From NCBI GenBank assembly GCA_030610915.1, contig JAUWQS010000040.1, positions 1 through 9,817 on the forward strand: a stretch of 9,817 nucleotides of DNA. The letters are read 5' to 3'. Shown here piece after piece: positions 4,917-9,817 of the stretch. The notes beneath the pieces were generated by a model that was not told the DNA's origin, made no database searches, and was given only the letters and a program-made list of their open reading frames with translations. The first letter of the stretch is position 1, and each line of letters starts with the position of its first letter. The stretch comes from Pseudomonadota bacterium (GTDB taxonomy: Bacteria > Desulfobacterota > Syntrophia > Syntrophales > JADFWA01). The position numbers and the translations under genes are program-made.

Positions 4917-5666
4917 ATGGCAACCCCTTTTATCGCCGGAAATTGGAAAATGTATAAGACAGTCAGGGAAGCGGTTGATTTTGTTCGTCAACTAGGGAAG
5001 GAGTTCTCAAAACCTGTGGATAGAGATATAGTCATCGCTCCACCATTTACATCGCTTTACCCTGTTGCAGAAGCATTAAAAGGCTCTATGATTCACCTTT
5101 GCGCACAGAATCTTCACTGGAAGGAAGAGGGGGCGTATACAGGTGAAATATCCGCCGGAATGCTGGTTGATGTGGGGTGTAAGTATGTCATAATAGGTCA
5201 CTCGGAGCGTCGCAAATTTTTTAATGAGGATGGTCTCAAGATAAATCGCAAGATTAAAACGGCGTTGAAGTTCGATTTAAAACCGATATTCTGTATCGGG
5301 GAAAATTTAGGTGAGCGTGAATCGGGCCGGACATCTATCGTTGTCAAAAAACAAATTGAGGAGGGGTTGATTAATCTATCTTCTAATGATATAGAGGGAG
5401 TGATTATTGCTTACGAACCGGTTTGGGCTATCGGCACAGGCAAGACAGCAGCGCCTGATCAGGCTGAAGAAGCACACTGTTTTATACGAAATGTGATAGC
5501 ACAGAGCTATGGAGAAGATATCGCCGGCAAGATAGTGATACTCTACGGGGGAAGCGTTAATCCGGGAAACATAGGCAACCTTATGGAGCAACCTGATATA
5601 GGCGGCGCCCTTGTCGGAGGGGCAAGTTTGGATGTCGAAACATTCATCAAGATTGTAAGATTTTAA
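4917..5666 (+). CDS. tpiA: triosephosphate isomerase
   Basis: Interconverts dihydroxyacetone phosphate and glyceraldehyde 3-phosphate in glycolysis and gluconeogenesis; a cytosolic homodimeric TIM barrel. The 249 residues match the family. Visible are NWKMYKT (9-15, substrate lysine 11), IGHSERR (93-99, electrophile His95), AYEPVWAIGTGKTA (165-178, catalytic base Glu167 and loop 6), YGGSVNPGN (210-218) and GALVGGASL (230-238, phosphate binding). GGAGG (4907-4911) is five bases before the ATG. secG follows after 17 bases with its ribosome binding site overlapping the tpiA stop, so the two are very likely co-transcribed. Both pfk and tpiA here serve the same pathway, although tRNA-Glu separates them. 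Confidence 0.98.
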   Translation: MATPFIAGNWKMYKTVREAVDFVRQLGKEFSKPVDRDIVIAPPFTSLYPVAEALKGSMIHLCAQNLHWKEEGAYTGEISAGMLVDVGCKYVIIGHSERRKFFNEDGLKINRKIKTALKFDLKPIFCIGENLGERESGRTSIVVKKQIEEGLINLSSNDIEGVIIAYEPVWAIGTGKTAAPDQAEEAHCFIRNVIAQSYGEDIAGKIVILYGGSVNPGNIGNLMEQPDIGGALVGGASLDVETFIKIVRF

Positions 5667-5683
5667 GGAGAGGAGATCATAAA

Positions 5684-6055
5684 TTGCGTATCTTTGTATT
5701 GGCGCTGCATATAGTCATGTGTATATCATTGGTCCTCACTGTGCTCCTTCAGGCAGGAAGGGGCGCAAACATGGGGGCGGTATTTGGCAGTGGGTCAAGT
5801 CAAACTATTTTCGGAAGTAGCGGTCCCGGAACATTCTTAGGGAAAGCTACGACTGTTATTGCCACACTTTTTATGTTGACCTCCCTCTGGCTTGCATATT
5901 CCGCAACTCACAAGGGTTCAATTATGGAGGAATCCATCCGGCCGGCGATTGAGCGGACGGTTCCAGTGGATCAAGGTGGGAAGGAAAACATTCCTCAAGA
6001 TTCAAAGCGATCTACCGAAACGACAGAAAATGAGAGTCGCCAGGGAATTAAATGA
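5684..6055 (+). CDS. secG: preprotein translocase subunit SecG
   Basis: SecG is the small auxiliary subunit of the SecYEG channel and aids SecA-driven protein export across the inner membrane. Of 123 residues, a first membrane segment (about 3-23) is followed by the family phrase LLQAGRGANMGAVFGSGSS (21-39), a glycine/serine-rich cytosolic loop and a second membrane segment (about 52-72). The C-terminal 50 residues are charged, low in conservation and probably disordered, as is common in SecG. The start is TTG at 5684, with AAGGAG and AGGAG (5665-5675) upstream and no better ATG. It is the second gene of a tpiA-secG unit, an arrangement known in many bacteria. Confidence 0.95.
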   Translation: MRIFVLALHIVMCISLVLTVLLQAGRGANMGAVFGSGSSQTIFGSSGPGTFLGKATTVIATLFMLTSLWLAYSATHKGSIMEESIRPAIERTVPVDQGGKENIPQDSKRSTETTENESRQGIK

Positions 6056-6081
6056 TACCACCGTATAATATAAGGATTTAG

Positions 6082-6103
6082 CGCCCTTCGGGCGGGATTT
6101 TTT
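6082..6103 (+). terminator. weak intrinsic terminator after secG
   Basis: CGCCC (6082-6086) pairs with GGGCG (6090-6094), a three-base loop, then GGA and six T (6098-6103). The stem is short and the T-run displaced by three bases, so termination may be partial. It is the first candidate after the secG stop. Confidence 0.5.
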
Positions 6104-6177
6104 GACAGGATTAACTGGATATAGATGATTACTTTACTTTTTTAATGTCCTGATCATCTTGTATGTCCTGTCAAAAA
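6098..6177. repeat. inverted repeat with TTTTTGACAGGA ends
   Basis: TTTTTGACAGGA (6099-6110) is the exact complement of TCCTGTCAAAAA (6166-6177), with GATGAT/ATCATC (6124-6129, 6153-6158) inside. Repeats with GACAGGAT ends are common dispersed intergenic elements in environmental bacteria. It overlaps the T-run of the secG terminator and ends just before the tRNA-Leu promoter. Confidence 0.65.
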
Positions 6178-6187
6178 TGGGAATTTC

Positions 6188-6193
6188 TATAAT
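6188..6193 (+). promoter_or_regulatory. -10 element of the tRNA-Leu promoter
   Basis: A perfect TATAAT at 6188-6193 places the start near 6200, about nine bases before the tRNA. The -35 region is not obvious because the inverted repeat at 6098-6177 occupies it. Confidence 0.5.
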
Positions 6194-6208
6194 ATGAACA
6201 TATTGTGT

Positions 6209-6295
6209 GCCGAAGTGGTGGAATATGGTAGACACGCTATCTTGAGGGGGTAGTGGGTTATGCCCGTCCGGGTTCAAGTCCCGGCTTCGGCACCA
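6209..6295 (+). tRNA. tRNA-Leu (GAG)
   Basis: A class II tRNA of 87 bases. Acceptor GCCGAAG pairs with CTTCGGC, discriminator A and encoded CCA (6293-6295). The anticodon arm is CTATC-TTGAGGG-GGTAG, one T-G pair, with GAG at 6244-6246. A long variable arm (6254-6267) contains GGG/CCC, and the T loop is TTCAAGT. It reads CUC/CUU codons. Confidence 0.95.
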
Positions 6296-6364
6296 TCTTA
6301 AAAAAATGAGGGGCTTTTTACGAAGCCGTCAACAATACATATAGGGTAAGGTCGAATCAGGCAA

Positions 6365-6403
6365 AACAAAAAGGGTCACGATTTTTTCGTAACCCCTTTT
6401 GTT
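6365..6403. terminator. bidirectional intrinsic terminator between tRNA-Leu and tRNA-Glu (CTC)
   Basis: AACAAAAAGGGTCACGA pairs with TCGTAACCCCTTTTGTT around a T-rich loop, one or two mismatches. The stem is flanked by A-rich sequence on the left and T-rich on the right, so it has U-tracts on both strands. It can end rightward transcripts from tRNA-Leu and leftward ones from tRNA-Glu, whose 3' end is eight bases away. Confidence 0.75.
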
Positions 6404-6410
6404 ATTATTC

Positions 6411-6485
6411 TGGTAGTCCCAGGGAGAATTGAACTCCCGTTTTCGGCGTGAGAGGCCGGCGTCCTAACCCCTAGACGATGGGACC
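6411..6485 (-). tRNA. tRNA-Glu (CTC)
   Basis: A 75-base minus-strand tRNA with anticodon loop CTCTCAC (CTC at 6452-6450), T arm GGGAG-TTCAATT-CTCCC, discriminator A and encoded CCA (6413-6411). Two departures from the other Glu tRNA: the first acceptor pair is G1-T72, and the first anticodon-stem pair is a C-A mismatch (27-43). The rest folds normally. It is the second gene of a short minus-strand unit after the tRNA-like sequence at 6491-6572. Confidence 0.88.
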
Positions 6486-6490
6486 ACGGC

Positions 6491-6572
6491 TGAGGGGACC
6501 AGGATTCGATCATAGGTAGCAGATTTCAGAGACATGAGCCCTATCGTTATCCTACCGATAGACGATCCCCCC
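6491..6572 (-). tRNA. tRNA-like gene with CAT anticodon (identity uncertain)
   Basis: On the minus strand an acceptor GGGGGGA pairs with TCCCCTC (one G-T), discriminator A, no encoded CCA. A D-arm-like GTCTATCGGTAGGAT follows. TAGGG-CTCATGT-CTCTG makes a full 5-bp anticodon arm with anticodon CAT (6536-6534). The T loop is ATCGAAT with a stem CTATG/CCTGG holding one mismatch. At 82 bases it is long for class I, with about five extra bases before the anticodon stem and about eleven in the variable region. It is transcribed first in a unit with tRNA-Glu(CTC), five bases apart, behind its own promoter. It could be an elongator Met, Ile2 (CAU, lysidine-modified), a decayed tRNA, or a tRNA-like regulatory RNA. 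Confidence 0.5.
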
Positions 6573-6591
6573 CCATAAGTTTAAGCTGTGA

Positions 6592-6620
6592 CTTCTATGC
6601 GATAATATTCCAAAAGTCAA
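6592..6620 (-). promoter_or_regulatory. promoter of the tRNA-like/tRNA-Glu (CTC) unit
   Basis: On the minus strand: TTGACT (6620-6615, five of six), a 17-base spacer and TAGAAG (6597-6592, four of six). The start near 6585 is about 13 bases before the tRNA-like gene. Confidence 0.5.
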
Positions 6621-6700
6621 GATTAAATTAAAGCCTTGGTCCGTTTTGACAGAAGTTTTCCCTCTGTATCTTCGGTTGCGGTGGGTTGAGTAAAAAAAGC

Positions 6701-6729
6701 TTGACAAGTGTCAAAAGCTGTGATTTAAG
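6701..6729 (+). promoter_or_regulatory. promoter upstream of the atp genes
   Basis: Consensus TTGACA (6701-6706), a 17-base spacer and TTTAAG (6724-6729, four of six). It carries the same GCTTGACA octamer as the tRNA-Phe and tRNA-Glu(TTC) promoters. The start would be near 6736. It is the only convincing rightward promoter before atpF'. Confidence 0.55.
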
Positions 6730-6735
6730 CATCGC

Positions 6736-6890
6736 AGATTGGACGACAACGGTGTGGTGAGGTTGTTTAGGTGAGGATAGATAGAAAAGACAGATATCAG
6801 GATCTATTTTCAGAGAAGAGCACAGTTATTGCGTGCGGTGGGATCAGATAGGTTTAAGCGGGCATATGTTATATTTGCCCGTTTTTTTTT
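6736..6890 (+). ncRNA. untranslated leader or small RNA ahead of the ATP synthase operon
   Basis: About 155 bases between a good promoter and a strong intrinsic terminator, with no credible ORF. Possible stems include ACAAC/GTTGT (about 6746-6770), ATAGAT/ATCTAT (around 6780-6810) and GCAC/GTGC (about 6820-6836), then the terminator hairpin. It matches no riboswitch or 6S RNA that I can recognise by eye. It is either an independent small RNA or a leader where transcription of the atp genes is decided by read-through. Confidence 0.4.
6859..6890 (+). terminator. strong intrinsic terminator before atpF'
   Basis: CGGGCA (6859-6864) pairs with TGCCCG (6876-6881) over an 11-base loop that may add A-T pairs, followed by nine T (6882-6890). 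It lies 49 bases before the atpF' start, after the promoter rather than before it. Confidence 0.8.
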
Positions 6891-6939
6891 GTCTTAATTC
6901 GCTTTTTGCAAATCAATCGATGATGTGAGGTAGTTTGCC

Positions 6940-7368
6940 ATGATAAGTATTGATCAGACGCTTTTGATTCAGGCGGTTAATTTTCTTGTCCTGATTTTTG
7001 TGTTGAATATGCTCCTCTACAAGCCGATCCTGGGAATAATAGACAGGAGAAACCGGCGCATTGTAGAATCGGATGAAAAGGTAAAGGAACTTAATAAAAG
7101 TGTTGAACAAAAGATGGCTGAATATGAAGAGAAACTTCGTCAGGCGAAATTGGAAGCCATGGATCAGAAAATGAAGATAGAGCAGGAAGGATCTGGAAAA
7201 GGGGAAAAATTGATCGAGCAGGCAAAGAGTGAAGTTTCGCAAATGGTTGAAGGGCTTCATGTAAAGATGGGTAAGGAAATTGACGAAGTGAGAGGTATCT
7301 TGAAAGGTCGGTCTCAGAGAATATCCGGTGAGATTGCAGAAAAGGTGCTGGGAAGGAGTGTTCAATGA
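6940..7368 (+). CDS. atpF': F1Fo ATP synthase subunit b' (second b-type stator subunit)
   Basis: One of two b-type subunits that form the peripheral stalk holding F1 against rotation; it sits in the inner membrane by an N-terminal helix and reaches up to the delta subunit. Of 142 residues, a hydrophobic segment (about 9-27, TLLIQAVNFLVLIFVLNMLL) is followed by YKPILGIIDRR and a long, charged coiled coil to the C-terminus with no globular domain. Phototrophs and Desulfobacterota carry b and b' as separate genes, which fits here. GAGGT (6927-6931) is eight bases before the ATG. The stop overlaps the next start by four bases (ATGA), indicating translational coupling with atpF. It is first in the operon. 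Confidence 0.92.
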   Translation: MISIDQTLLIQAVNFLVLIFVLNMLLYKPILGIIDRRNRRIVESDEKVKELNKSVEQKMAEYEEKLRQAKLEAMDQKMKIEQEGSGKGEKLIEQAKSEVSQMVEGLHVKMGKEIDEVRGILKGRSQRISGEIAEKVLGRSVQ

Positions 7369-7991
7369 AGGTACTGTCTAATTGGAAGAATTTTTTATCT
7401 AAACGATCTTTCCTATACTCTGTGCTGACCGCTTCTCTGATCGTGGGTCTGGTTTCTGCGGTGACATATGCTTCAGGAGAAGGCGGTGAAGTGCATGAGC
7501 ATGGCGGGCAGATGGTTAATCTTGGCTGGAGGATCTTTAATTTTGTTGTCCTTATCGGGGTCCTTTACTGGCTCCTTCGAGATAAGATCAAAGAGTTTTT
7601 CGCTGGGAGGCAGGCAGATATTAAGACCTCTCTCGAAGAGGCAGCGGCGGCGAAGAAAGAGGCGGAAAATAAATTCAGGGAATACTCTGCCAGGCTGGAT
7701 AAGGCTGCAGGGGAGATCGCTGAAATTTCTGAGATGATAACAAAACAGGGATTGGTAGAGAAGGAAAAGATTATTGAAAACGCCAGGATAACTTCCGAGA
7801 AAATGAAAAAGGATGCCGAGGCCAGAATGGAGCAGGATCTCAAGAAGGCAAGAGGTCAATTGAGGGCTGAGGCGGTTGAACTTTCTGTACAGATGGCTGA
7901 GGAAATTCTGAGAAAGAATATAGGAAAAGATGATCACGAAAATATGGTCAAAGATTATTTAAAGAATATTAACTCTCAAATTTCACTTTGA
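7365..7991 (+). CDS. atpF: F1Fo ATP synthase subunit b, with N-terminal extension
   Basis: The partner b subunit of the peripheral stalk, a membrane-anchored helix dimerising with b' to join Fo subunit a to F1 through delta. Of 208 residues, about 50 precede the usual start: a basic N-terminus, a hydrophobic stretch (15-36, SFLYSVLTASLIVGLVSAVTYA) ending in a possible signal cleavage at TYASG, and a short Gly/His/Glu-rich linker. The true b-type anchor is NLGWRIFNFVVLIGVLYWLL (52-71), then a long coiled coil rich in Lys, Glu and Ala. Such extensions are known in deltaproteobacterial b subunits. AAGGAG (7353-7358) lies six bases before the ATG. atpH follows only after an unusually long 246-base gap. 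Confidence 0.95.
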   Translation: MKVLSNWKNFLSKRSFLYSVLTASLIVGLVSAVTYASGEGGEVHEHGGQMVNLGWRIFNFVVLIGVLYWLLRDKIKEFFAGRQADIKTSLEEAAAAKKEAENKFREYSARLDKAAGEIAEISEMITKQGLVEKEKIIENARITSEKMKKDAEARMEQDLKKARGQLRAEAVELSVQMAEEILRKNIGKDDHENMVKDYLKNINSQISL

Positions 7992-8020
7992 ACGGTGTGT
8001 ACCTGTAATTTCAGACATCG

Positions 8021-8062
8021 TCAAGTGATCGAGCAGTCAAGTAGTTGGTATTATTCAAGTAG
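8021..8062. repeat. degenerate octamer repeat (TCAAGTAG)
   Basis: TCAAGTGA (8021), TCGAGCAG (8029), TCAAGTAG (8037) and a diverged unit (8045) follow at 8-base spacing, then another exact TCAAGTAG at 8055-8062, out of phase by two bases. An inverted CACTTGACT lies at 8167-8175. Confidence 0.45.
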
Positions 8063-8098
8063 GTAGCCTTTACCCGAAAATTGGACAGTCGATTACGA

Positions 8099-8132
8099 AG
8101 GCTGAAGGGTTTTTCCTAATAGCCTTCAGCCT
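8099..8132. repeat. CTGAAGG-family hairpin inside the atp operon
   Basis: AGGCTGAAGG (8099-8108) pairs exactly with CCTTCAGCCT (8123-8132) over a 14-base loop. The right part (8111-8132) matches 2044-2065 of the element at 1887-2093 at 20 of 22 positions, so the two belong to one dispersed family. In mRNA it would form a stable hairpin between atpF and atpH. Confidence 0.75.
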
Positions 8133-8237
8133 AAACAACCTAGTGAAATTGTTTGTGATTTTTTTCCACTTGACTATTTAACGAGGTCTGAATTTAGACA
8201 AAAGAGTTATAAAACTAAAAGAGGATGGTGAGGAAAA

Positions 8238-8783
8238 TTGATCGGCAGCGGTATTGCAAAGCGTTATGCAAAGGCCTTCTTTGAGGTGGCTGGGGAGGAG
8301 AATAATTACGAAAAGTATTACAGCGAACTCGGGAGCTTTTCTTCCATTATTGAAGAAAGTGAAACCCTGAGGGAATTTTTAGCCAATCCTGTTTTTGATC
8401 AGGAGGCTAAAAAGGCCGTTGTAGAAGAGGTATTGGAGAAGATTGATATCTCGGATATGACCGCTAATTTCCTTAAGCTATTAGTAGATAAGCGAAGAAT
8501 CGGCATCCTTTCGGATGTGGAATGTTGTTACCGGGAATTTATGGATGACATCTTGAAAAAGGTAAGGGCCAATGTTAAAACAGCATATCCTCTATCTGCC
8601 GAATTATCCGAAGATATCAAGGGCAGCCTGGAAGGGCTTACCGGCAGGGAAGTCGATATGACTGTCGAGAAGGATCCAACACTTCTCGGAGGTATTGTTG
8701 TGAGGATTGGCGATACCATTTACGATGGCAGTATAAAGACGCAACTGAATAATATAGAGAATCTCTTAGGGGAGGGAATATAG
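8238..8783 (+). CDS. atpH: F1Fo ATP synthase subunit delta
   Basis: The delta (OSCP-like) subunit sits on top of the F1 head and joins the alpha subunits to the b/b' stalk, preventing F1 from spinning with the rotor. Of 181 residues, the N-terminal helical domain begins GSGIAKRYAKAFFEVA (3-18) and includes FLANPVF and the LLVDKRRIGIL helix; the C-terminal part ends in DPTLLGGIVVRIGDTIYDGS and NNIENLL, the best conserved delta signature. The start is TTG at 8238 with GTGAGGA (8229-8235) just upstream, and the next Met lies within the conserved domain. It abuts atpA with no bases between stop and start, and its last codons contain the atpA ribosome binding site. Confidence 0.95.
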   Translation: MIGSGIAKRYAKAFFEVAGEENNYEKYYSELGSFSSIIEESETLREFLANPVFDQEAKKAVVEEVLEKIDISDMTANFLKLLVDKRRIGILSDVECCYREFMDDILKKVRANVKTAYPLSAELSEDIKGSLEGLTGREVDMTVEKDPTLLGGIVVRIGDTIYDGSIKTQLNNIENLLGEGI

Positions 8784-9817
8784 ATGGAGAAGATCAGGGC
8801 AGAAGAGATAAGTGAAATAATTTCCAGGCAGATAAAGGACTATGAAAAAAAACTGGATGTAAGTGAAGTAGGGACTGTCCTGTCGGTTGGGGATGGCATT
8901 GCAAGGATCTACGGCGTGGAGAATGCGATGGCGATGGAGTTGTTAGAGTTCCCGGGTGGGATATTGGGAATGGTTTTGAACCTGGAAACCGACAATGTTG
9001 GTGTTGCCATCCTCGGAGAAGATACACATATCAAAGAGGGCGATGTGGTCAAGAGGACAGGCAGGATTGCGCAGGTTCCCGTTGGAGAGGTCGTTTTAGG
9101 CAGGGTTATCGATGCTACCGGCGAGCCCCTGGATGGCAAGGGGCCTATCGAGGCAACCGAATTCAGGAGGATAGAAATGGTTGCTCCCGGTGTTGTCCAG
9201 CGCCAACCGGTCAACGCTCCCATGTACACGGGGCTAAAGTCCATAGATGCCATGACGCCTATTGGAAGAGGTCAGAGGGAGCTTATCATCGGCGACAGAC
9301 AGATCGGAAAGACCGCTATCTGTGTTGATGCCATAATAAGGCAAAAAGATACCGGCGTTAAGTGTATTTACGTTGCCATCGGCCAGAAGAAATCGACAGT
9401 TGCTCAGGTTGTGGAAACCTTGAGAAAACATAATGCCATGGATTATACCTGCGTGGTTGCAGCCTGTGCCAGTGACCCGGCGACACTGCAGTATATTGCC
9501 GCATACTCCGGATGCAGCATCGGTGAATATTTTCGGGATAATGGACAGGATGCCCTTATTATTTATGATGATCTTTCAAAACAGGCGGTTGCCTACAGGC
9601 AGATATCCCTTCTTCTCCGAAGACCTCCGGGTCGTGAGGCATTCCCTGGAGATATTTTTTATAACCACTCAAGGTTGTTGGAGCGCGCTGCGAGGGTGAG
9701 TGATGATCTGGGAGGCGGTTCATTGACGGCGCTGCCGATTATTGAGACCCAGGCAGGTGATGTTTCCGCCTATATTCCCACCAATGTTATTTCAATTACA
9801 GACGGTCAGGTGTACCT
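8784..9817 (+). CDS. atpA: F1Fo ATP synthase subunit alpha (3' end beyond window)
   Basis: The alpha subunit forms the non-catalytic nucleotide sites of the alpha3-beta3 head and adds arginine to the catalytic sites. The frame starts at ATG 8784 directly after the atpH stop, with GGGGAGGG (8769-8776) seven bases upstream, and stays open for 344 codons to the edge; about 160 residues of the usual 500-odd are missing. Visible are the N-terminal beta barrel (about 25-95, [16 protein letters not shown]), the P-loop GDRQIGKT (170-177), [14 protein letters not shown] (197-210), the Walker B region [20 protein letters not shown] (257-276) and [20 protein letters not shown] (278-297). These match bacterial alpha closely, and positions agree with E. 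coli numbering within one residue. Confidence 0.98.
   Translation, partial: MEKIRAEEISEIISRQIKDYEKKLDVSEVGTVLSVGDGIARIYGVENAMAMELLEFPGGILGMVLNLETDNVGVAILGEDTHIKEGDVVKRTGRIAQVPVGEVVLGRVIDATGEPLDGKGPIEATEFRRIEMVAPGVVQRQPVNAPMYTGLKSIDAMTPIGRGQRELIIGDRQIGKTAICVDAIIRQKDTGVKCIYVAIGQKKSTVAQVVETLRKHNAMDYTCVVAACASDPATLQYIAAYSGCSIGEYFRDNGQDALIIYDDLSKQAVAYRQISLLLRRPPGREAFPGDIFYNHSRLLERAARVSDDLGGGSLTALPIIETQAGDVSAYIPTNVISITDGQVY

Larger units (their letters stand above)
7992..8237. other. repeat-bearing gap within the ATP synthase operon
   Basis: No ORF or strong promoter is seen. It holds a degenerate 8-base tandem repeat (8021-8062), a CTGAAGG-family hairpin (8099-8132) and an AT-rich stretch before atpH. 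TTGACT (8170-8175) with TTTAGA 17 bases on could be a weak internal promoter. Such a gap between atpF and atpH is unusual, as these genes normally lie close together. Confidence 0.6.

Noticed and set aside
6491..6572. tRNA-like sequence as selenocysteine or pyrrolysine tRNA
   Set aside because: The anticodon in the best fold is CAT, not TCA or CTA, and the arm lengths do not match those tRNAs.
6736..6890. The atp leader as 6S RNA or a known riboswitch
   Set aside because: Its 5' and 3' parts do not pair into the long closed hairpin expected of 6S RNA, and I recognise no consensus of a known riboswitch class; kept as unassigned.
7473..7937. 154-codon minus-strand ORF opposite atpF
   Set aside because: It is a shadow of the lysine/glutamate-rich coiled-coil codons of atpF, which has clear family features; no start signal.
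8170..8198. Internal promoter before atpH
   Set aside because: TTGACT is fair but the -10 candidate TTTAGA matches only three of six; mentioned in the gap entry but not called.
9433..9699. 88-codon plus-strand ORF near the right edge
   Set aside because: It is out of frame within atpA, whose own frame is open from 8784 to the edge with all expected motifs.

Overview
The window reads as a stretch of a bacterial chromosome of moderate GC, most likely from a Desulfobacterota (deltaproteobacterial) lineage or a close relative. The clues are an ATP synthase operon with paired b' and b subunits, the second carrying a signal-peptide-like N-terminal extension, a phosphofructokinase with the pyrophosphate-type active site, frequent TTG starts, and many short heptamer-based repeats between genes. 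The taxon is inference; no marker here is decisive.

Layout from left to right: the end of a repeat element, possibly with the first codons of a leftward gene (1-84); rsmE, a 16S rRNA methyltransferase (308-1078); a repeat mosaic (1081-1397); an RDD-family membrane protein (1436-1888); a structured repeat element (1887-2093); tRNA-Phe; a heptamer repeat array running into the 3' end of a leftward sirtuin gene (2279-3124); a 0.5 kb intergenic region with palindromes and an intrinsic terminator; a PPi-type phosphofructokinase (3627-4730); tRNA-Glu(TTC) on the minus strand; tpiA and secG (4917-6055); tRNA-Leu(GAG); a two-way terminator; a minus-strand tRNA-Glu(CTC) preceded by a tRNA-like sequence with a CAT anticodon; a promoter-to-terminator unit without an ORF (about 6701-6890); then atpF', atpF, atpH and atpA (6940 to the right edge, atpA truncated).

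Functionally this is mostly housekeeping: glycolysis (pfk, tpiA), protein export (secG), translation (four tRNAs plus one tRNA-like gene, rsmE) and the stator stalk and catalytic head of F1Fo ATP synthase. I see no phage, toxin-antitoxin, CRISPR or secondary-metabolite genes.

The unusual content lies between the genes. At least four unrelated repeat families share a 7-bp period and an inverted-repeat arrangement (GAAATTN, GTGGTCA, TTCACGT, CTGAAGG). One supplies the last codons and stop of the sirtuin gene, and another lies inside the ATP synthase operon. A tRNA-like gene with its own promoter, a leader or small-RNA unit before the ATP synthase genes, an H-type pseudoknot, and an orphan terminator upstream of pfk are the other signals worth checking.
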